A stretch of DNA of 64,000 nt, from NCBI RefSeq assembly GCF_027923405.1, contig NZ_BQYI01000001.1, forward strand, positions 1,652,501-1,716,500, written 5' to 3'. Shown here in pieces: positions 35,730 to 43,882 of the stretch. Below the pieces are notes generated by a model. It worked only from the letters and a program-made list of their open reading frames with translations. It ran no database searches and was not told the DNA's origin. Every line of letters begins with the position of its first letter. The first letter of the stretch is position 1. Position numbers and translations under genes: made by a program. The stretch comes from Paenibacillus sp. YYML68. GTDB taxonomy: Bacteria; Bacillota; Bacilli; Paenibacillales; NBRC-103111.

Positions 35730-35792
35730 AAAAAAACAGCTCGCACCGATCCGGCCGCGAGCCTTACAGAATGGGACAAGCCGTATAAGCAC
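35730..35792 (-). ncRNA. Predicted ~63-nt small RNA on the minus strand
   Basis: On the minus strand CTGACA (35827-35822), a 17-base spacer and TATGAT (35804-35799) form a good promoter. About 50 bases downstream a GCTCGC/GCGAGC hairpin (35739-35762, inner CCG/CGG pairing) is followed by seven U residues (35736-35730). No protein gene lies between. This is a complete small-RNA transcription unit opposite to the early operon. Its target is unknown. Confidence 0.6.
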
Positions 35793-35859
35793 AATTTCAT
35801 CATAGTATGAGACGGTCCGCTTGTCAGTTCCAATATAGAACGAGAGGGAAGGTGATACC

Positions 35860-36111
35860 TTGAAGCTCGGCGCGATTATGCAAGCCTGCCGAGAACGAGC
35901 CAGATTAACTCAAGAACAGCTCGCTGAGAAGTTATATCGATCTCGAAGCTGTATCAGCAAGTACGAGAACGATCAGAAGGAACCGACGATGACGACGATG
36001 CTCAAGTGGGCAGAGGCAACAGGATCGAAGGATGTACTCATGGCTCTATGTAACGGCGTGGACGTAATGACGATTATGCAAAGCATTTTACAGGTAGGAG
36101 GGATCACGTGA
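35860..36111 (+). CDS. XRE-family helix-turn-helix protein
   Basis: An 83-residue HTH_3 protein ('RLTQEQLAEKLYRSRSCISK', then 'YENDQKEPTMTTMLKWAEAT'), starting at TTG 35860 with GGAAGGTG upstream. Phage early regulators of this type often sit after cro. Its stop overlaps the GTG of the next gene by 4 bases. Confidence 0.8.
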   Translation: MKLGAIMQACRERARLTQEQLAEKLYRSRSCISKYENDQKEPTMTTMLKWAEATGSKDVLMALCNGVDVMTIMQSILQVGGIT

Positions 36112-36380
36112 ATACAATACATACGAAGGTGGAGGCGTATCAGCGGCTTGCTGGACTGCATGGTATCAGGGAGCAGATGCTCCAACAGCCGGAAGGATAT
36201 GTTGCAGGTGCGTACGATTGGGTCTGTAACGATATTGCGGAGCTGGAAGCTCTACTCTTCCGACAAAACGAAAAAGCCGCCGGCCAGGGCGACTTGATCA
36301 TTATTGCATTGGAAAACCATCTTAGCCCAAGTATAACGCTAAAGCAGCAGCTTGACAAGGAGGTGCGCGCCGGTGCGTGA
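36108..36380 (+). CDS. Hypothetical phage early protein
   Basis: A 90-residue, mostly helical protein starting at GTG 36108 (GTAGGAGGGATCAC upstream) and overlapping the HTH gene by 4 bases. No motif is recognised. Tight coupling on both sides supports it as a real gene. Confidence 0.65.
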   Translation: MNTIHTKVEAYQRLAGLHGIREQMLQQPEGYVAGAYDWVCNDIAELEALLFRQNEKAAGQGDLIIIALENHLSPSITLKQQLDKEVRAGA

Positions 36381-37098
36381 GACCTTGCGAGAGCTCCTCG
36401 AGCGATTGTGCCAACCGCACAGCCAGTGGCAGCCGCCAGATGTGACTCCAGCTCTGCTGGACGAATGTGACGATTGGTGGATCGTGCGTATAGCGGACGC
36501 GTTGCTCGTATACCGAAGCCGTGACGTCGATCGGGATGGGAACATAGGTGAAGGTGCTGAGCCTGTTGCTCGGATATACAGCAAGGCGCGAGCCGATCGG
36601 AGGAGTCTCAGGACGTGTGTGCTGCATGACTCGAGTGAGAAGACGATCATTCACAACGGTCACGCATACATCGTGACCCATGAGTTTACTGAGCAGCACG
36701 TATGGGCGTACCGCGAATTGGAGCATGGCTTCATCGAGCTGTACCGCTGTGTCAACGGCGCTGTGCATACCGAGATTGTCGTCGTTTCGATATTGCAGCA
36801 CGTGTTTGCCGTGCGCGAAGGCGTTCAGCAGCAGCTACGAGACGAGCGACAGCGGTATGTGACCGATCGGCACTCATTGACCGAGGACGAGGCTACGGCT
36901 GAGCTGCATCTCGATGGACAATCGCTCGAACTGCTGGCGATGGCGGCTGAGCAGATGTGCCGCGGGCAGGACTACCGTTCGCGGCAGTACGGGATTCTGG
37001 CTAGGAAGCTGCGGGACTGCAAGCGTAGCTTCCATGCGTACCATGCAAGCCGATTCTCCGATCGATTCGGCTTGCATGGACAAGCTTTGAATTCGTAG
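36373..37098 (+). CDS. Hypothetical phage early protein
   Basis: About 241 residues from GTG 36373, which has AGGAGGTG 7 bases upstream inside the previous gene. The first half is beta-rich ('WWIVRIADALLVYRSRDVD'), the second half helical and Arg/Gln-rich. No family is recognised. It overlaps the upstream gene by 8 bases and belongs to the early operon. Confidence 0.65.
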   Translation: MRETLRELLERLCQPHSQWQPPDVTPALLDECDDWWIVRIADALLVYRSRDVDRDGNIGEGAEPVARIYSKARADRRSLRTCVLHDSSEKTIIHNGHAYIVTHEFTEQHVWAYRELEHGFIELYRCVNGAVHTEIVVVSILQHVFAVREGVQQQLRDERQRYVTDRHSLTEDEATAELHLDGQSLELLAMAAEQMCRGQDYRSRQYGILARKLRDCKRSFHAYHASRFSDRFGLHGQALNS

Positions 37099-37102
37099 TG
37101 CC

Positions 37103-37273
37103 ATGTTAATTGAGTTCACCAAGATGATATCAGTGCGAACAGCCTATGAAGGACGCAGGAGCTTGGAATGCAGAGTGGGGGAGTCACTGGTGTGGTGCGG
37201 TCAGCTACTCGTAAGAGTCAGTCTGACCGCAACGAGAGGTTTAATAATTCGAGAGGAGGATGTTCTCATCTAA
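37103..37273 (+). CDS. Small hypothetical phage protein (56 aa)
   Basis: An open frame of 56 codons beginning 4 bases after the previous stop. The sequence 'TAYEGRRSLECRVGESLVWC' and 'RGLIIREEDVLI' looks like a small beta-rich fold, with no low-complexity artefact. A clear ribosome site is lacking. Its last 8 bases overlap the end of the convergent minus-strand gene. Confidence 0.5.
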   Translation: MLIEFTKMISVRTAYEGRRSLECRVGESLVWCGQLLVRVSLTATRGLIIREEDVLI

Positions 37274-37946
37274 ACAAGATTTGTCTGATTTGTTTATCGA
37301 ACAAGGGAACGTCAAAGCTATGCAGATCTTTTAAATGATAGTTGATTAAATCAGTCAATTCGTCTAATAAGTCTGTCCGTTTAGCCTTTTTTAGAAGCTT
37401 GAGTAACATGTCATGAATATATTCATGTGATTGCATAGTCTGAATTTTATCCAAGCAAAACTGAGCATTATTGTTGAAATGTTCGCATAACTGAATAGAT
37501 TCACCTTCTTCACTATAGAAATAGTCCATATTTTTCATGTTTTCAGCTGCGGATTGATATAGACTGAGCATCTCAAAAAAATAAGAAAATACACCGTCAG
37601 GAATGGCTTCCAAAAAACGTTTCTCACGCTGAAACATAAGTCGCCGTTTATCCACAATAACTGAAATCGAGAGAGGTTCAGTAAATCTTGAAGTTAGCCT
37701 ATTTATTTCTTCCAGTGCTTCAACAAATTTACCTGCTTGCTGCAGATAGAGAGGAAGTCGGAGTAGTTCTGTGACTCCGTACCCTCCGTGCTCCAACATC
37801 TTAGCATGTAGTATTCGTAGCGGTTCGATGGCAGCGCTGTAGCCACCTTGTTGCTTGGCTAACTGTACATGATCTCTAAGCTCATAAATCTCTCTATCAA
37901 GTGGGCTCCAATTCATCGGTATAGTCATGCTCTCATCCTTTCGCAC
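37266..37946 (-). CDS. Hypothetical helical protein, minus-strand insert in the early region
   Basis: A 226-residue, almost fully helical protein (possible TPR/SEL1-like pairs such as 'LPLYLQQAGKFVEALEEINR'). It runs against the early operon, has lower GC than its neighbours and a CGAAAGGATGAG site before the ATG, features of a separately expressed cargo (moron) gene. No domain is recognised. The ~150 bases upstream (37947-38095) hold no gene. Confidence 0.7.
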   Translation of the reverse strand: MRKDESMTIPMNWSPLDREIYELRDHVQLAKQQGGYSAAIEPLRILHAKMLEHGGYGVTELLRLPLYLQQAGKFVEALEEINRLTSRFTEPLSISVIVDKRRLMFQREKRFLEAIPDGVFSYFFEMLSLYQSAAENMKNMDYFYSEEGESIQLCEHFNNNAQFCLDKIQTMQSHEYIHDMLLKLLKKAKRTDLLDELTDLINYHLKDLHSFDVPLFDKQIRQILFR

Positions 37947-38095
37947 TAGTATTGAACTGTATGTACGGCTATGAAGTTCGACATATTAGGGAGAATATCC
38001 TGCATTTGGAAGGTGGGGGTGAGGCTATAGGTGGTCAGTATGAATTTCGTAGTGACTGATGTCTGACTATTCATATGGCAGGAAGGGAGGTGAAG

Positions 38096-38290
38096 ATGGT
38101 GGATGAACAAAGGGTTCGGGAGATCGTACGGGAGGAATTGGCTGAACTGTTACGAGCAGATCAGCCAGCTGTCATGATAAAACTGGCACCAACAGTTGTT
38201 ATTGATGCCAGTGAATTTACTGAAAGGCTTACGAATCAACTAACGCTTTCTAAAATGCCGAAAAACCATGGGGTTAGATTTCTTCTGTAA
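38096..38290 (+). CDS. Small hypothetical phage protein
   Basis: About 64 residues with a coiled N-terminal helix ('DEQRVREIVREELAELLRAD'). GGGAGGTG lies directly before ATG 38096; GTG 38099 is an alternative with better spacing. No function can be assigned. Confidence 0.5.
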   Translation: MVDEQRVREIVREELAELLRADQPAVMIKLAPTVVIDASEFTERLTNQLTLSKMPKNHGVRFLL

Positions 38291-38350
38291 TGAACCCGAT
38301 GCGATGGGCTGGCTTGCTGTGAACGAGGTGGAGGCTAGCGTTGTATAGGT

Positions 38351-38650
38351 CGTATCAAGGCAGAGCCCTCCGGGCCATAGTTTATGTTAGGTTCTGCCTA
38401 GCAGGTAATCACTTGGGACATCAAGTACGTCTGCTAGACGATTTAAGTTATCGAATCTCGGTTTGACTTTCCCATCCAGCCAACGTTTGACTGTGACAGG
38501 TGAGACGTTAGCGATCATCGACAATGACATTGGGTCTAAGTTGCGACTTTCCATAGCGGATGCGAGCCGCTGGGAAAATTCAGATTTGAAAAAAAAGAAG
38601 AAGAAGACGCATCACACTCCTTTCCGCCCGGAGGGTTCTGCCTTGATACG
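38351..38650. repeat. ~300-bp cassette bounded by 25-bp inverted repeats
   Basis: 38351-38375 and 38626-38650 are inverted copies matching at 24 of 25 positions (CGTATCAAGGCAGA then CCCTCCGGGC, with one G/A difference). They enclose the minus-strand HTH fragment. No target-site duplication or transposase is seen. It could be a MITE-like insert, an invertible segment or long-range RNA pairing. Confidence 0.7.
38387..38612 (-). pseudogene. XRE helix-turn-helix gene with a frameshift at a T8 run
   Basis: The minus strand encodes a clear HTH ('SMIANVSPVTVKRWLDGKVK', 'NLNRLADVLDVPSDYLLGRT' then stop). The ATG with a good site (AAGGAG, 38612) is out of frame: it reads six codons into a run of eight T, then stops; one T fewer would join it to the HTH frame. 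An internal ATG at 38554 would give 55 residues lacking the first helix. Either the gene is broken, or slippage on the T-run makes some full protein. Confidence 0.6.
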
Positions 38651-38730
38651 ACACCAACTAAATTCTGGCGCTGTAGCTCAGGAGCTACATTCACCGCTTA
38701 GCAGAGGACATGTGAAAGGAGGTGAACCCT

Positions 38731-39105
38731 ATGTCCAATATGATTTTGTCCATCAACGACATTGCAGGCGGCGGCTTGGCCGAGAAGCTGAACATCGAGC
38801 TGCGCAAGGTCGCAGAGAACGTCCTTGATCCGAATACGAAGGCGAGCGCCTCAAGGACGGTCACGCTGTCTATCAAGATCACGCCGAATGAGACGCGTCA
38901 GATGGCATCCGCAGAGATTAATGTCAAGTCGAGCCTCGCCCCATCCAAGGGCATTCCGACGTCGTTCGTGTTCGACTTCGATCGTGAAGGGAAAGCCGTG
39001 ATGAAGGAGTTGCTGACACGAGATCCCAATCAGCTCATCGTGAATAACGATGGAGACGTGGCAGACGCGACAGGCGGCAAGGTAGTGAACGGGAACTTCC
39101 GCTAG
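38731..39105 (+). CDS. Conserved phage protein of the so-called replication terminator protein family
   Basis: A 124-residue protein starting at ATG 38731 (AAAGGAGG 8 bases upstream). The pattern 'INDIAGGGLAEKLNIELRKV', 'NVLDPNTKASASRTVTLSIK' and 'FDFDREGKA' matches small phage proteins often auto-annotated as 'replication terminator protein'; that function is not well supported. It begins a block of co-directed genes to 39848. Confidence 0.6.
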   Translation: MSNMILSINDIAGGGLAEKLNIELRKVAENVLDPNTKASASRTVTLSIKITPNETRQMASAEINVKSSLAPSKGIPTSFVFDFDREGKAVMKELLTRDPNQLIVNNDGDVADATGGKVVNGNFR

Positions 39106-39140
39106 ACCCACCAATCATGAAGTGAAGGAGCAATCATCCG

Positions 39141-39848
39141 ATGATCAAAGAAGCGCTGCAGTATATTATCATGAACTTTACTTCCGAGACGAAGAATATC
39201 GAGGGCCAGATCTACTCCACCCAGCCGTTACACGCGGTCCGACAGGCGACGCCAGAACCGCTTCAGGTACGGAACCTATCTGGACTTGTGGACTACATCA
39301 TCCATAACTACGACGAGCAGCCTGCTGTTCTCATCCAAGTATCCAGCCCTACCGAAGTCAATGTGTACAGCACCTTCAACCGCGACATGATCCGCAACCA
39401 TCTGCTGAAGGCATCGGCGCTGCTTCCGAGCATTCCGTTCGAACGATTCCTGGATCTGGAGCACTTCAATATTCTCCTACAGAGCTGCTTCGTCCCTAAT
39501 GAGCATCGCCAGACCTTGCTGGCCATTGTCGGCAATGTGAAGGACGAGCATGTCACGACCTTCGGAGACGACGGAATCGCACAGCAGGTGACGGCCAAGA
39601 CGGGGGTAGCTACAGTCGCGCCGGTAGTCGTGCCGAATCCGGTGTTCCTGAAGCCGTTCCGAACGTTCGTCGAGATCGTACAGCCTGAGAGTCAATTCGT
39701 CTTCCGCATGCAGAAGGGACCGACAGCGGCACTGTTCGAAGCGGACGGTGGAGCGTGGAAGCTAACTGCGATTGACTCCATTCGTGCGTACTTGAGCGAT
39801 AGGCTGCAGGATCAGATCAAGGGCGGCCGAGTCACGATCATCGCGTAA
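39141..39848 (+). CDS. Conserved phage protein, unknown function
   Basis: A 235-residue protein ('IIMNFTSETKNIEGQIYSTQ', 'PNEHRQTLLAIVGNVKDEHV', 'LKPFRTFVEIVQPESQFVFR') of a type often found beside the preceding gene in Bacillota phages. The central segment implies a compact mixed fold. No catalytic motif is seen. It follows the upstream gene by 35 bases. Confidence 0.65.
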   Translation: MIKEALQYIIMNFTSETKNIEGQIYSTQPLHAVRQATPEPLQVRNLSGLVDYIIHNYDEQPAVLIQVSSPTEVNVYSTFNRDMIRNHLLKASALLPSIPFERFLDLEHFNILLQSCFVPNEHRQTLLAIVGNVKDEHVTTFGDDGIAQQVTAKTGVATVAPVVVPNPVFLKPFRTFVEIVQPESQFVFRMQKGPTAALFEADGGAWKLTAIDSIRAYLSDRLQDQIKGGRVTIIA

Positions 39849-39907
39849 TTATAGCTGTGCAGGGCGGCGGACGTGCGTCGCCCTTGCCAGGAAGGAGGAG
39901 ACAGGAA

Positions 39908-40246
39908 ATGTTGAAGGAAGCACTGAATAAGCTGCAAGCCGAAGTAACCGCAAAGCCAAAGGATAAGTATGTAGCAGTGGTTGCCGCTTTCCTAATGAAT
40001 CATGTACGGAGCAATCCGCAGCATGCGGAGCTCATACTGGCCCAAGGCAAAAACATCGAGGGAAGTGTGTCTGCCATGAAAGAAGAGGCAAGGAAGCAAC
40101 AACAGAACGGCGTTGGCGTGCTTACGGATGAAGAAGGTTTTGCCACGGTGCTGAAGTATTATGGCGTGGCCGTAGTGAGCCAAGCTGCATTCGCTCAATC
40201 AACTGCTCCTGCAACATTAAACGTGTCGCTAGATGATCTGTTCTAG
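39908..40246 (+). CDS. PcfK-like protein (AcrIIA9-related family)
   Basis: A 112-residue protein starting at ATG 39908 with AAGGAGG upstream. 'AAFLMNHVRSNPQHAELILA', 'EARKQQQNGVGVLTDEEGFA' and 'YYGV' follow the PcfK pattern. PcfK proteins come from conjugative elements and phages, and the anti-CRISPR AcrIIA9 belongs to this family, so Cas9 inhibition is possible but unproven. The next gene is its usual partner, PcfJ. The C-terminus ends in a disordered 'LNVSLDDLF'. Confidence 0.7.
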   Translation: MLKEALNKLQAEVTAKPKDKYVAVVAAFLMNHVRSNPQHAELILAQGKNIEGSVSAMKEEARKQQQNGVGVLTDEEGFATVLKYYGVAVVSQAAFAQSTAPATLNVSLDDLF

Positions 40247-40258
40247 GAGGATCGTGAC

Positions 40259-41824
40259 ATGAATCAAAGGGATATAGAACTGGAGGAATTTCTGGCTCAC
40301 TTCGAATCAAAAATCAGTCAAGAGCTATGTGATTATGTGCGTGATGTTGTCCTCCTGAAAAGCAGATATGTATTCCTCACGCGGGAAAAAGGCTGCCAAT
40401 ACGGACACTGTACGCATTGCAAGGCAAAATACCGCACGAACCTTAATCACAATGATGATACTACATGTCCTAATTGCTCATCTGCTTGCATAGCAAAGAA
40501 GGCAGGTCTTGGGCGTAAGCATCTCTATGACGCATCATATGTCGTCGTATACGAAAAGAGCGTCGTGAACCCAGCTGCGATGGTTGCGAGAGGAATCACT
40601 GTCCAGAGGGATTACAGCGGAGACTACACGCAAGTAGTGACGAAATTCCATGCGGACTGCTTGTACCTTTTTGAGATGGGCAACAGCAAGATGTATCGCT
40701 CAAATTACCACAGCACAAGAGGGTACTATCCAGAGCGAACCGTTCATTCCGATTTTTATAAGACCAACTTTCATTCGACCATCGGATTTCACTCCTATTG
40801 CCCAGAGCAGTTTCTTCTTGAGGCAATAAAGGGGACACCTTATCAGTACAGTACGTGGGAGTCCTATCGCTGCGGAGACAATGTGAAGTTCTTTGATCTC
40901 TATTCCAAACATCCGTGCGTCGAGTATTTAACCAAGCTGAAAATGAATTACTTCGTCTTGGCGAAGCTTGACCGGGCATACACCTATGGAGCAATCAATT
41001 GGAATGGCAAAAGTATTGATAAAGTATTGAAGCTGGAAAAATCCCGAGTAAAAGAATTTTTGCGATTTGTAGAGCATCCGTCTGGCCATCCACTAACATT
41101 GCGACTATTTCAAATCAGCTGTAAAGAAAAATCTGAACTTACCCTGCATCAGCTGAATGATATGGCAGAACGATATGATGACTGCTTCGAAGCACTGAAA
41201 AAGGTATTAAAGTACACTGCCCTTCGACGTGCAGATGGATACATTCAAAAACAGCAGAGGGTCGAGAGGCAAGCGAAGCGACCGTGTGCTCCGAAGGATA
41301 TTCTAGGCACTTGGTATGACTATATCGGAGATTGCATCCGCCTTGGTTTTGATCTTACGAACGACATGGTACTGTTCCCGTCAAATCTGCACCGCGCCCA
41401 CCTCAACACGATCAAACAGGTCAAGGTAAAGGAGAACAAGGAGCTTGACGAAAAGATAAAGCAACGAAAGAAGAGATTGGATCAATACCATTTCGAACAC
41501 AGCGGATATCTGATTCGGGCAGCTGCTGACACCGCCGAATTGATTATTGAGGGAAAAGTACTGCATCACTGTGTGGGTACGTATGCGGATCGTTATGCGA
41601 AGGGCGACTGTGACATTCTAGTTATCAGAAAAATCGAAGATCCGGACATACCATTCTTCACTATGCAGATTAGTGGCGGAAAGATAGTGCAGTGTCGAGG
41701 TCACAAGAACTGTGACACTACGAACGAAGTGAAGCAGTTTATCGACAAATTTCAGAAAGAGCGTCTGGAGAAGAAGCCGAAGCAACGACCAGATAAAAAG
41801 AAGCCCCAGGAGGTAGCTGTATGA
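40259..41824 (+). CDS. PcfJ-like protein
   Basis: A 521-residue protein. The N-terminus has a zinc-finger-like cluster ('CQYGHCTHC' ... 'CPNC', about residues 42-76). The C-terminal third is the PcfJ domain with 'HHCVGTYADRYAKGDCDILV' and 'FFTMQISGGKIVQCRGHKN'. PcfJ is of unknown biochemical function in plasmids and phages. It follows the PcfK-like gene by 12 bases and overlaps the next gene by 4 bases, so the three are coupled. A Lys-rich tail ends the protein. Confidence 0.82.
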   Translation: MNQRDIELEEFLAHFESKISQELCDYVRDVVLLKSRYVFLTREKGCQYGHCTHCKAKYRTNLNHNDDTTCPNCSSACIAKKAGLGRKHLYDASYVVVYEKSVVNPAAMVARGITVQRDYSGDYTQVVTKFHADCLYLFEMGNSKMYRSNYHSTRGYYPERTVHSDFYKTNFHSTIGFHSYCPEQFLLEAIKGTPYQYSTWESYRCGDNVKFFDLYSKHPCVEYLTKLKMNYFVLAKLDRAYTYGAINWNGKSIDKVLKLEKSRVKEFLRFVEHPSGHPLTLRLFQISCKEKSELTLHQLNDMAERYDDCFEALKKVLKYTALRRADGYIQKQQRVERQAKRPCAPKDILGTWYDYIGDCIRLGFDLTNDMVLFPSNLHRAHLNTIKQVKVKENKELDEKIKQRKKRLDQYHFEHSGYLIRAAADTAELIIEGKVLHHCVGTYADRYAKGDCDILVIRKIEDPDIPFFTMQISGGKIVQCRGHKNCDTTNEVKQFIDKFQKERLEKKPKQRPDKKKPQEVAV

Positions 41825-42825
41825 GTAAAGCTTTGAAAGCAGCAGAGCCAGCAGGCATTATCGAAGAAAATCGGACACCGCAGCTGATCGCGGCAGAGAT
41901 CCGCAGCATTGACTCCCAAACTCGGGAGTTCGTTCTTCGCAGCGCCATTGAGATCGGCCACCGGTTGACCGAAGCTAAGGAGCTCGTTGCTCACGGTGAA
42001 TGGGGGTCCTGGTTAGAGAAGAACGTCTCATACAGCCAATCGACCGCCAATAACTTTATGCGGATCGCGACCGAATACGGGAAAACAAGTTCCCAGGTGC
42101 TCTCGAATTTGAGTTATACCAAAGCGGTCGCTCTTCTCGGCGTTCCTGCAGAAGAGCGGGAGGACTTTGCCGAAAAGCATGATGTGGAGAAGATGTCCTC
42201 TCGCGAGCTGCAGGCAGCGATCAAGGAGAAGCAGGAGCTTGAGCGTAAGCTGAAGGAGAGTCAGCAGCAGGCAGAGCAGGAACGTGTGGCCCGAGAGGCG
42301 CTTGCCGCATCCGTTGCGGAGATGGAAGCACAGCAGAAGGCTCATGACGAGCTGGTCCAGAAACTTAATGCAGATATTGAAGCAGCTAAGGCATCAAAGG
42401 ACGATCAAGTAGCCCAGAAGGCCAAAGAGCAGCTGAAGAAAGCGAAGGACGAGCTCACCGAGAAGACCAAGCGGGTCAAGGAGCTCGAGGAGCAACTGAA
42501 GAATACTCCGATCGATGTACCGAAGATCGAGATTCCGAAGGAAACCCAGGAGGAGCTCGAGGCTCTTCGTAAGCGTGAGCAGGAGCTGGCGGCTATCACC
42601 CGGCAGAAGGAAGAAGAAGCGGCCAAACAGATCACAGAGATGAAGGAATTGCTGGAGAAGAACAACAATACGGCTGCCATTAAAGTGACGGTATGCTTCG
42701 AGAATTTGAAAACGAACTTTAACGACCTCCTCAAATCAATCAACGAGGTGAAGAACGAAGAGGAGAAGCAGAGGTTTAAGGCTGCCATTGGCAAGCTTTG
42801 CGACATGATCAAGGGAATGGTGTAA
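41821..42825 (+). CDS. DUF3102-domain coiled-coil protein
   Basis: A 334-residue protein. The N-terminal ~100 residues ('EIRSIDSQTREFVLRSAIEI', 'WLEKNVSYSQSTANNFMRI') match DUF3102. Residues ~120-290 form a long, highly charged coiled coil, and the C-terminus a short helical domain. It may act as a DNA-associated scaffold protein in the early phase; this is inference. It is coupled to the PcfJ gene. Confidence 0.75.
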   Translation: MSKALKAAEPAGIIEENRTPQLIAAEIRSIDSQTREFVLRSAIEIGHRLTEAKELVAHGEWGSWLEKNVSYSQSTANNFMRIATEYGKTSSQVLSNLSYTKAVALLGVPAEEREDFAEKHDVEKMSSRELQAAIKEKQELERKLKESQQQAEQERVAREALAASVAEMEAQQKAHDELVQKLNADIEAAKASKDDQVAQKAKEQLKKAKDELTEKTKRVKELEEQLKNTPIDVPKIEIPKETQEELEALRKREQELAAITRQKEEEAAKQITEMKELLEKNNNTAAIKVTVCFENLKTNFNDLLKSINEVKNEEEKQRFKAAIGKLCDMIKGMV

Positions 42826-43136
42826 TGTTTTTTTTCTTCTTCGGATCGGAGAGTTTTCGGCGAGGGCAGTTATGTGAATTCATCAATAATGACTCTCGTC
42901 ACGTCGCCATGCCGAAGCTTTTCCCTGATCGGATCGGGAAGAGGGTTGTCGTTGATCGAGTATATCAAGACCAGCGAACGGTGTGGGTCTATGATGCCAA
43001 GCCAGCGCGGTGGAGATTGAATCAAAGAGGGAATCTAGTATGCGAGTACGATCCTCGCTGCGTTACATCACCAGTATCATTCGATGACTTGAAGGTAGTA
43101 AGTGACCACTACGAAGTGAAGAGAGAATATGTATAG
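42825..43136 (+). CDS. Hypothetical phage protein
   Basis: A 103-residue protein whose ATG overlaps the previous stop (TAATG). It starts with an unusual run of five Phe encoded by T-rich sequence, then a basic, beta-rich body ('GKRVVVDRVYQDQRTVWVYD'). No family is recognised. It overlaps the next gene region by a few bases. Confidence 0.55.
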   Translation: MFFFFFGSESFRRGQLCEFINNDSRHVAMPKLFPDRIGKRVVVDRVYQDQRTVWVYDAKPARWRLNQRGNLVCEYDPRCVTSPVSFDDLKVVSDHYEVKREYV

Positions 43137-43152
43137 ATTGGAGTCGAAGAAC

Positions 43153-43536
43153 ATGCAAACGAGAGAGGAAGATCTGCTAGACGGCAAGCGGCTTGTACAC
43201 TGGCTCCGCACCGAAGGCGCTTATGCCTCTCCGGAGGAGATCGTCAGACAAATACAGCAGGCGCGCTTCCATCCGTTCGGCATCCATGTCCGTTCAGATC
43301 GGAACGAGCGCTCGACCTTGAAGAAGGGCGACACGGTCGTCATGCATACATGCATGGAGGCGAGCAATCCGAAGTACGCGGGGCGACTCTGGACGTGCAA
43401 GTCGGACGCCTTCCGACCTAAGGGGCATAACTACTGCTCGATATTCCTCGAAGGCTACAGTGGGTGCTTTTCGACCGAATATCTGCAGCTGGTACAGCTT
43501 CCGCAGGCGGAAGGGAGCGCTGAGACCGATGCCTAA
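43153..43536 (+). CDS. Hypothetical phage protein
   Basis: A 127-residue protein from ATG 43153 (TTGGAG 9 bases upstream); an in-frame ATG at 43129 is the alternative. 'LKKGDTVVMHTCMEASNPKY' and 'GRLWTCKSDAF' suggest a small beta-barrel. Function unknown. Its 3' end overlaps the next gene by 8 bases. Confidence 0.6.
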   Translation: MQTREEDLLDGKRLVHWLRTEGAYASPEEIVRQIQQARFHPFGIHVRSDRNERSTLKKGDTVVMHTCMEASNPKYAGRLWTCKSDAFRPKGHNYCSIFLEGYSGCFSTEYLQLVQLPQAEGSAETDA

Positions 43537-43861
43537 CGCTAATGGTAGGTTTACGAAGGAAGAGGTTCAGGCCACGGGGCTACCGGTGTACATACCGCGC
43601 TCCAAGAGCTGGACGCATACGCCATACCCGTTCGCCGTGCTGATTAGCAAGACGAGGTGCGGCAAGTTCGGCGTACCCATTTTGCGTAATGGAGCAGAGC
43701 TTCCGTCGGCCTTCCTGTATCAAGCGAACGCAGGGGCTGGTACTGGTGATCTACTGCATCGGTACACTCCACTGTACGACCGAACGGATGTATTCGTGCG
43801 GGAGATTGGACTCGAGCAGCTGCTGGAGCGAGAGATCATGAGAGGCGAGTCGCCTCATTGA
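43529..43861 (+). CDS. Hypothetical phage protein
   Basis: A 110-residue protein from ATG 43529 (GGAAGGGAG upstream), overlapping the previous gene by 8 bases. 'LPVYIPRSKSWTHTPYPFAV' and 'CGKFGVPILRNGAELPSAFL' give no recognised family. It lies directly before the replication module. Confidence 0.55.
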   Translation: MPNANGRFTKEEVQATGLPVYIPRSKSWTHTPYPFAVLISKTRCGKFGVPILRNGAELPSAFLYQANAGAGTGDLLHRYTPLYDRTDVFVREIGLEQLLEREIMRGESPH

Positions 43862-43882
43862 CATAAGAAGAGGGTGAAGAGC

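Noticed and set aside
35730..35804. A 33-codon open frame running through the minus-strand small RNA
   Set aside because: Its ATG overlaps the -10 box, it lacks a ribosome site and it crosses the terminator hairpin.
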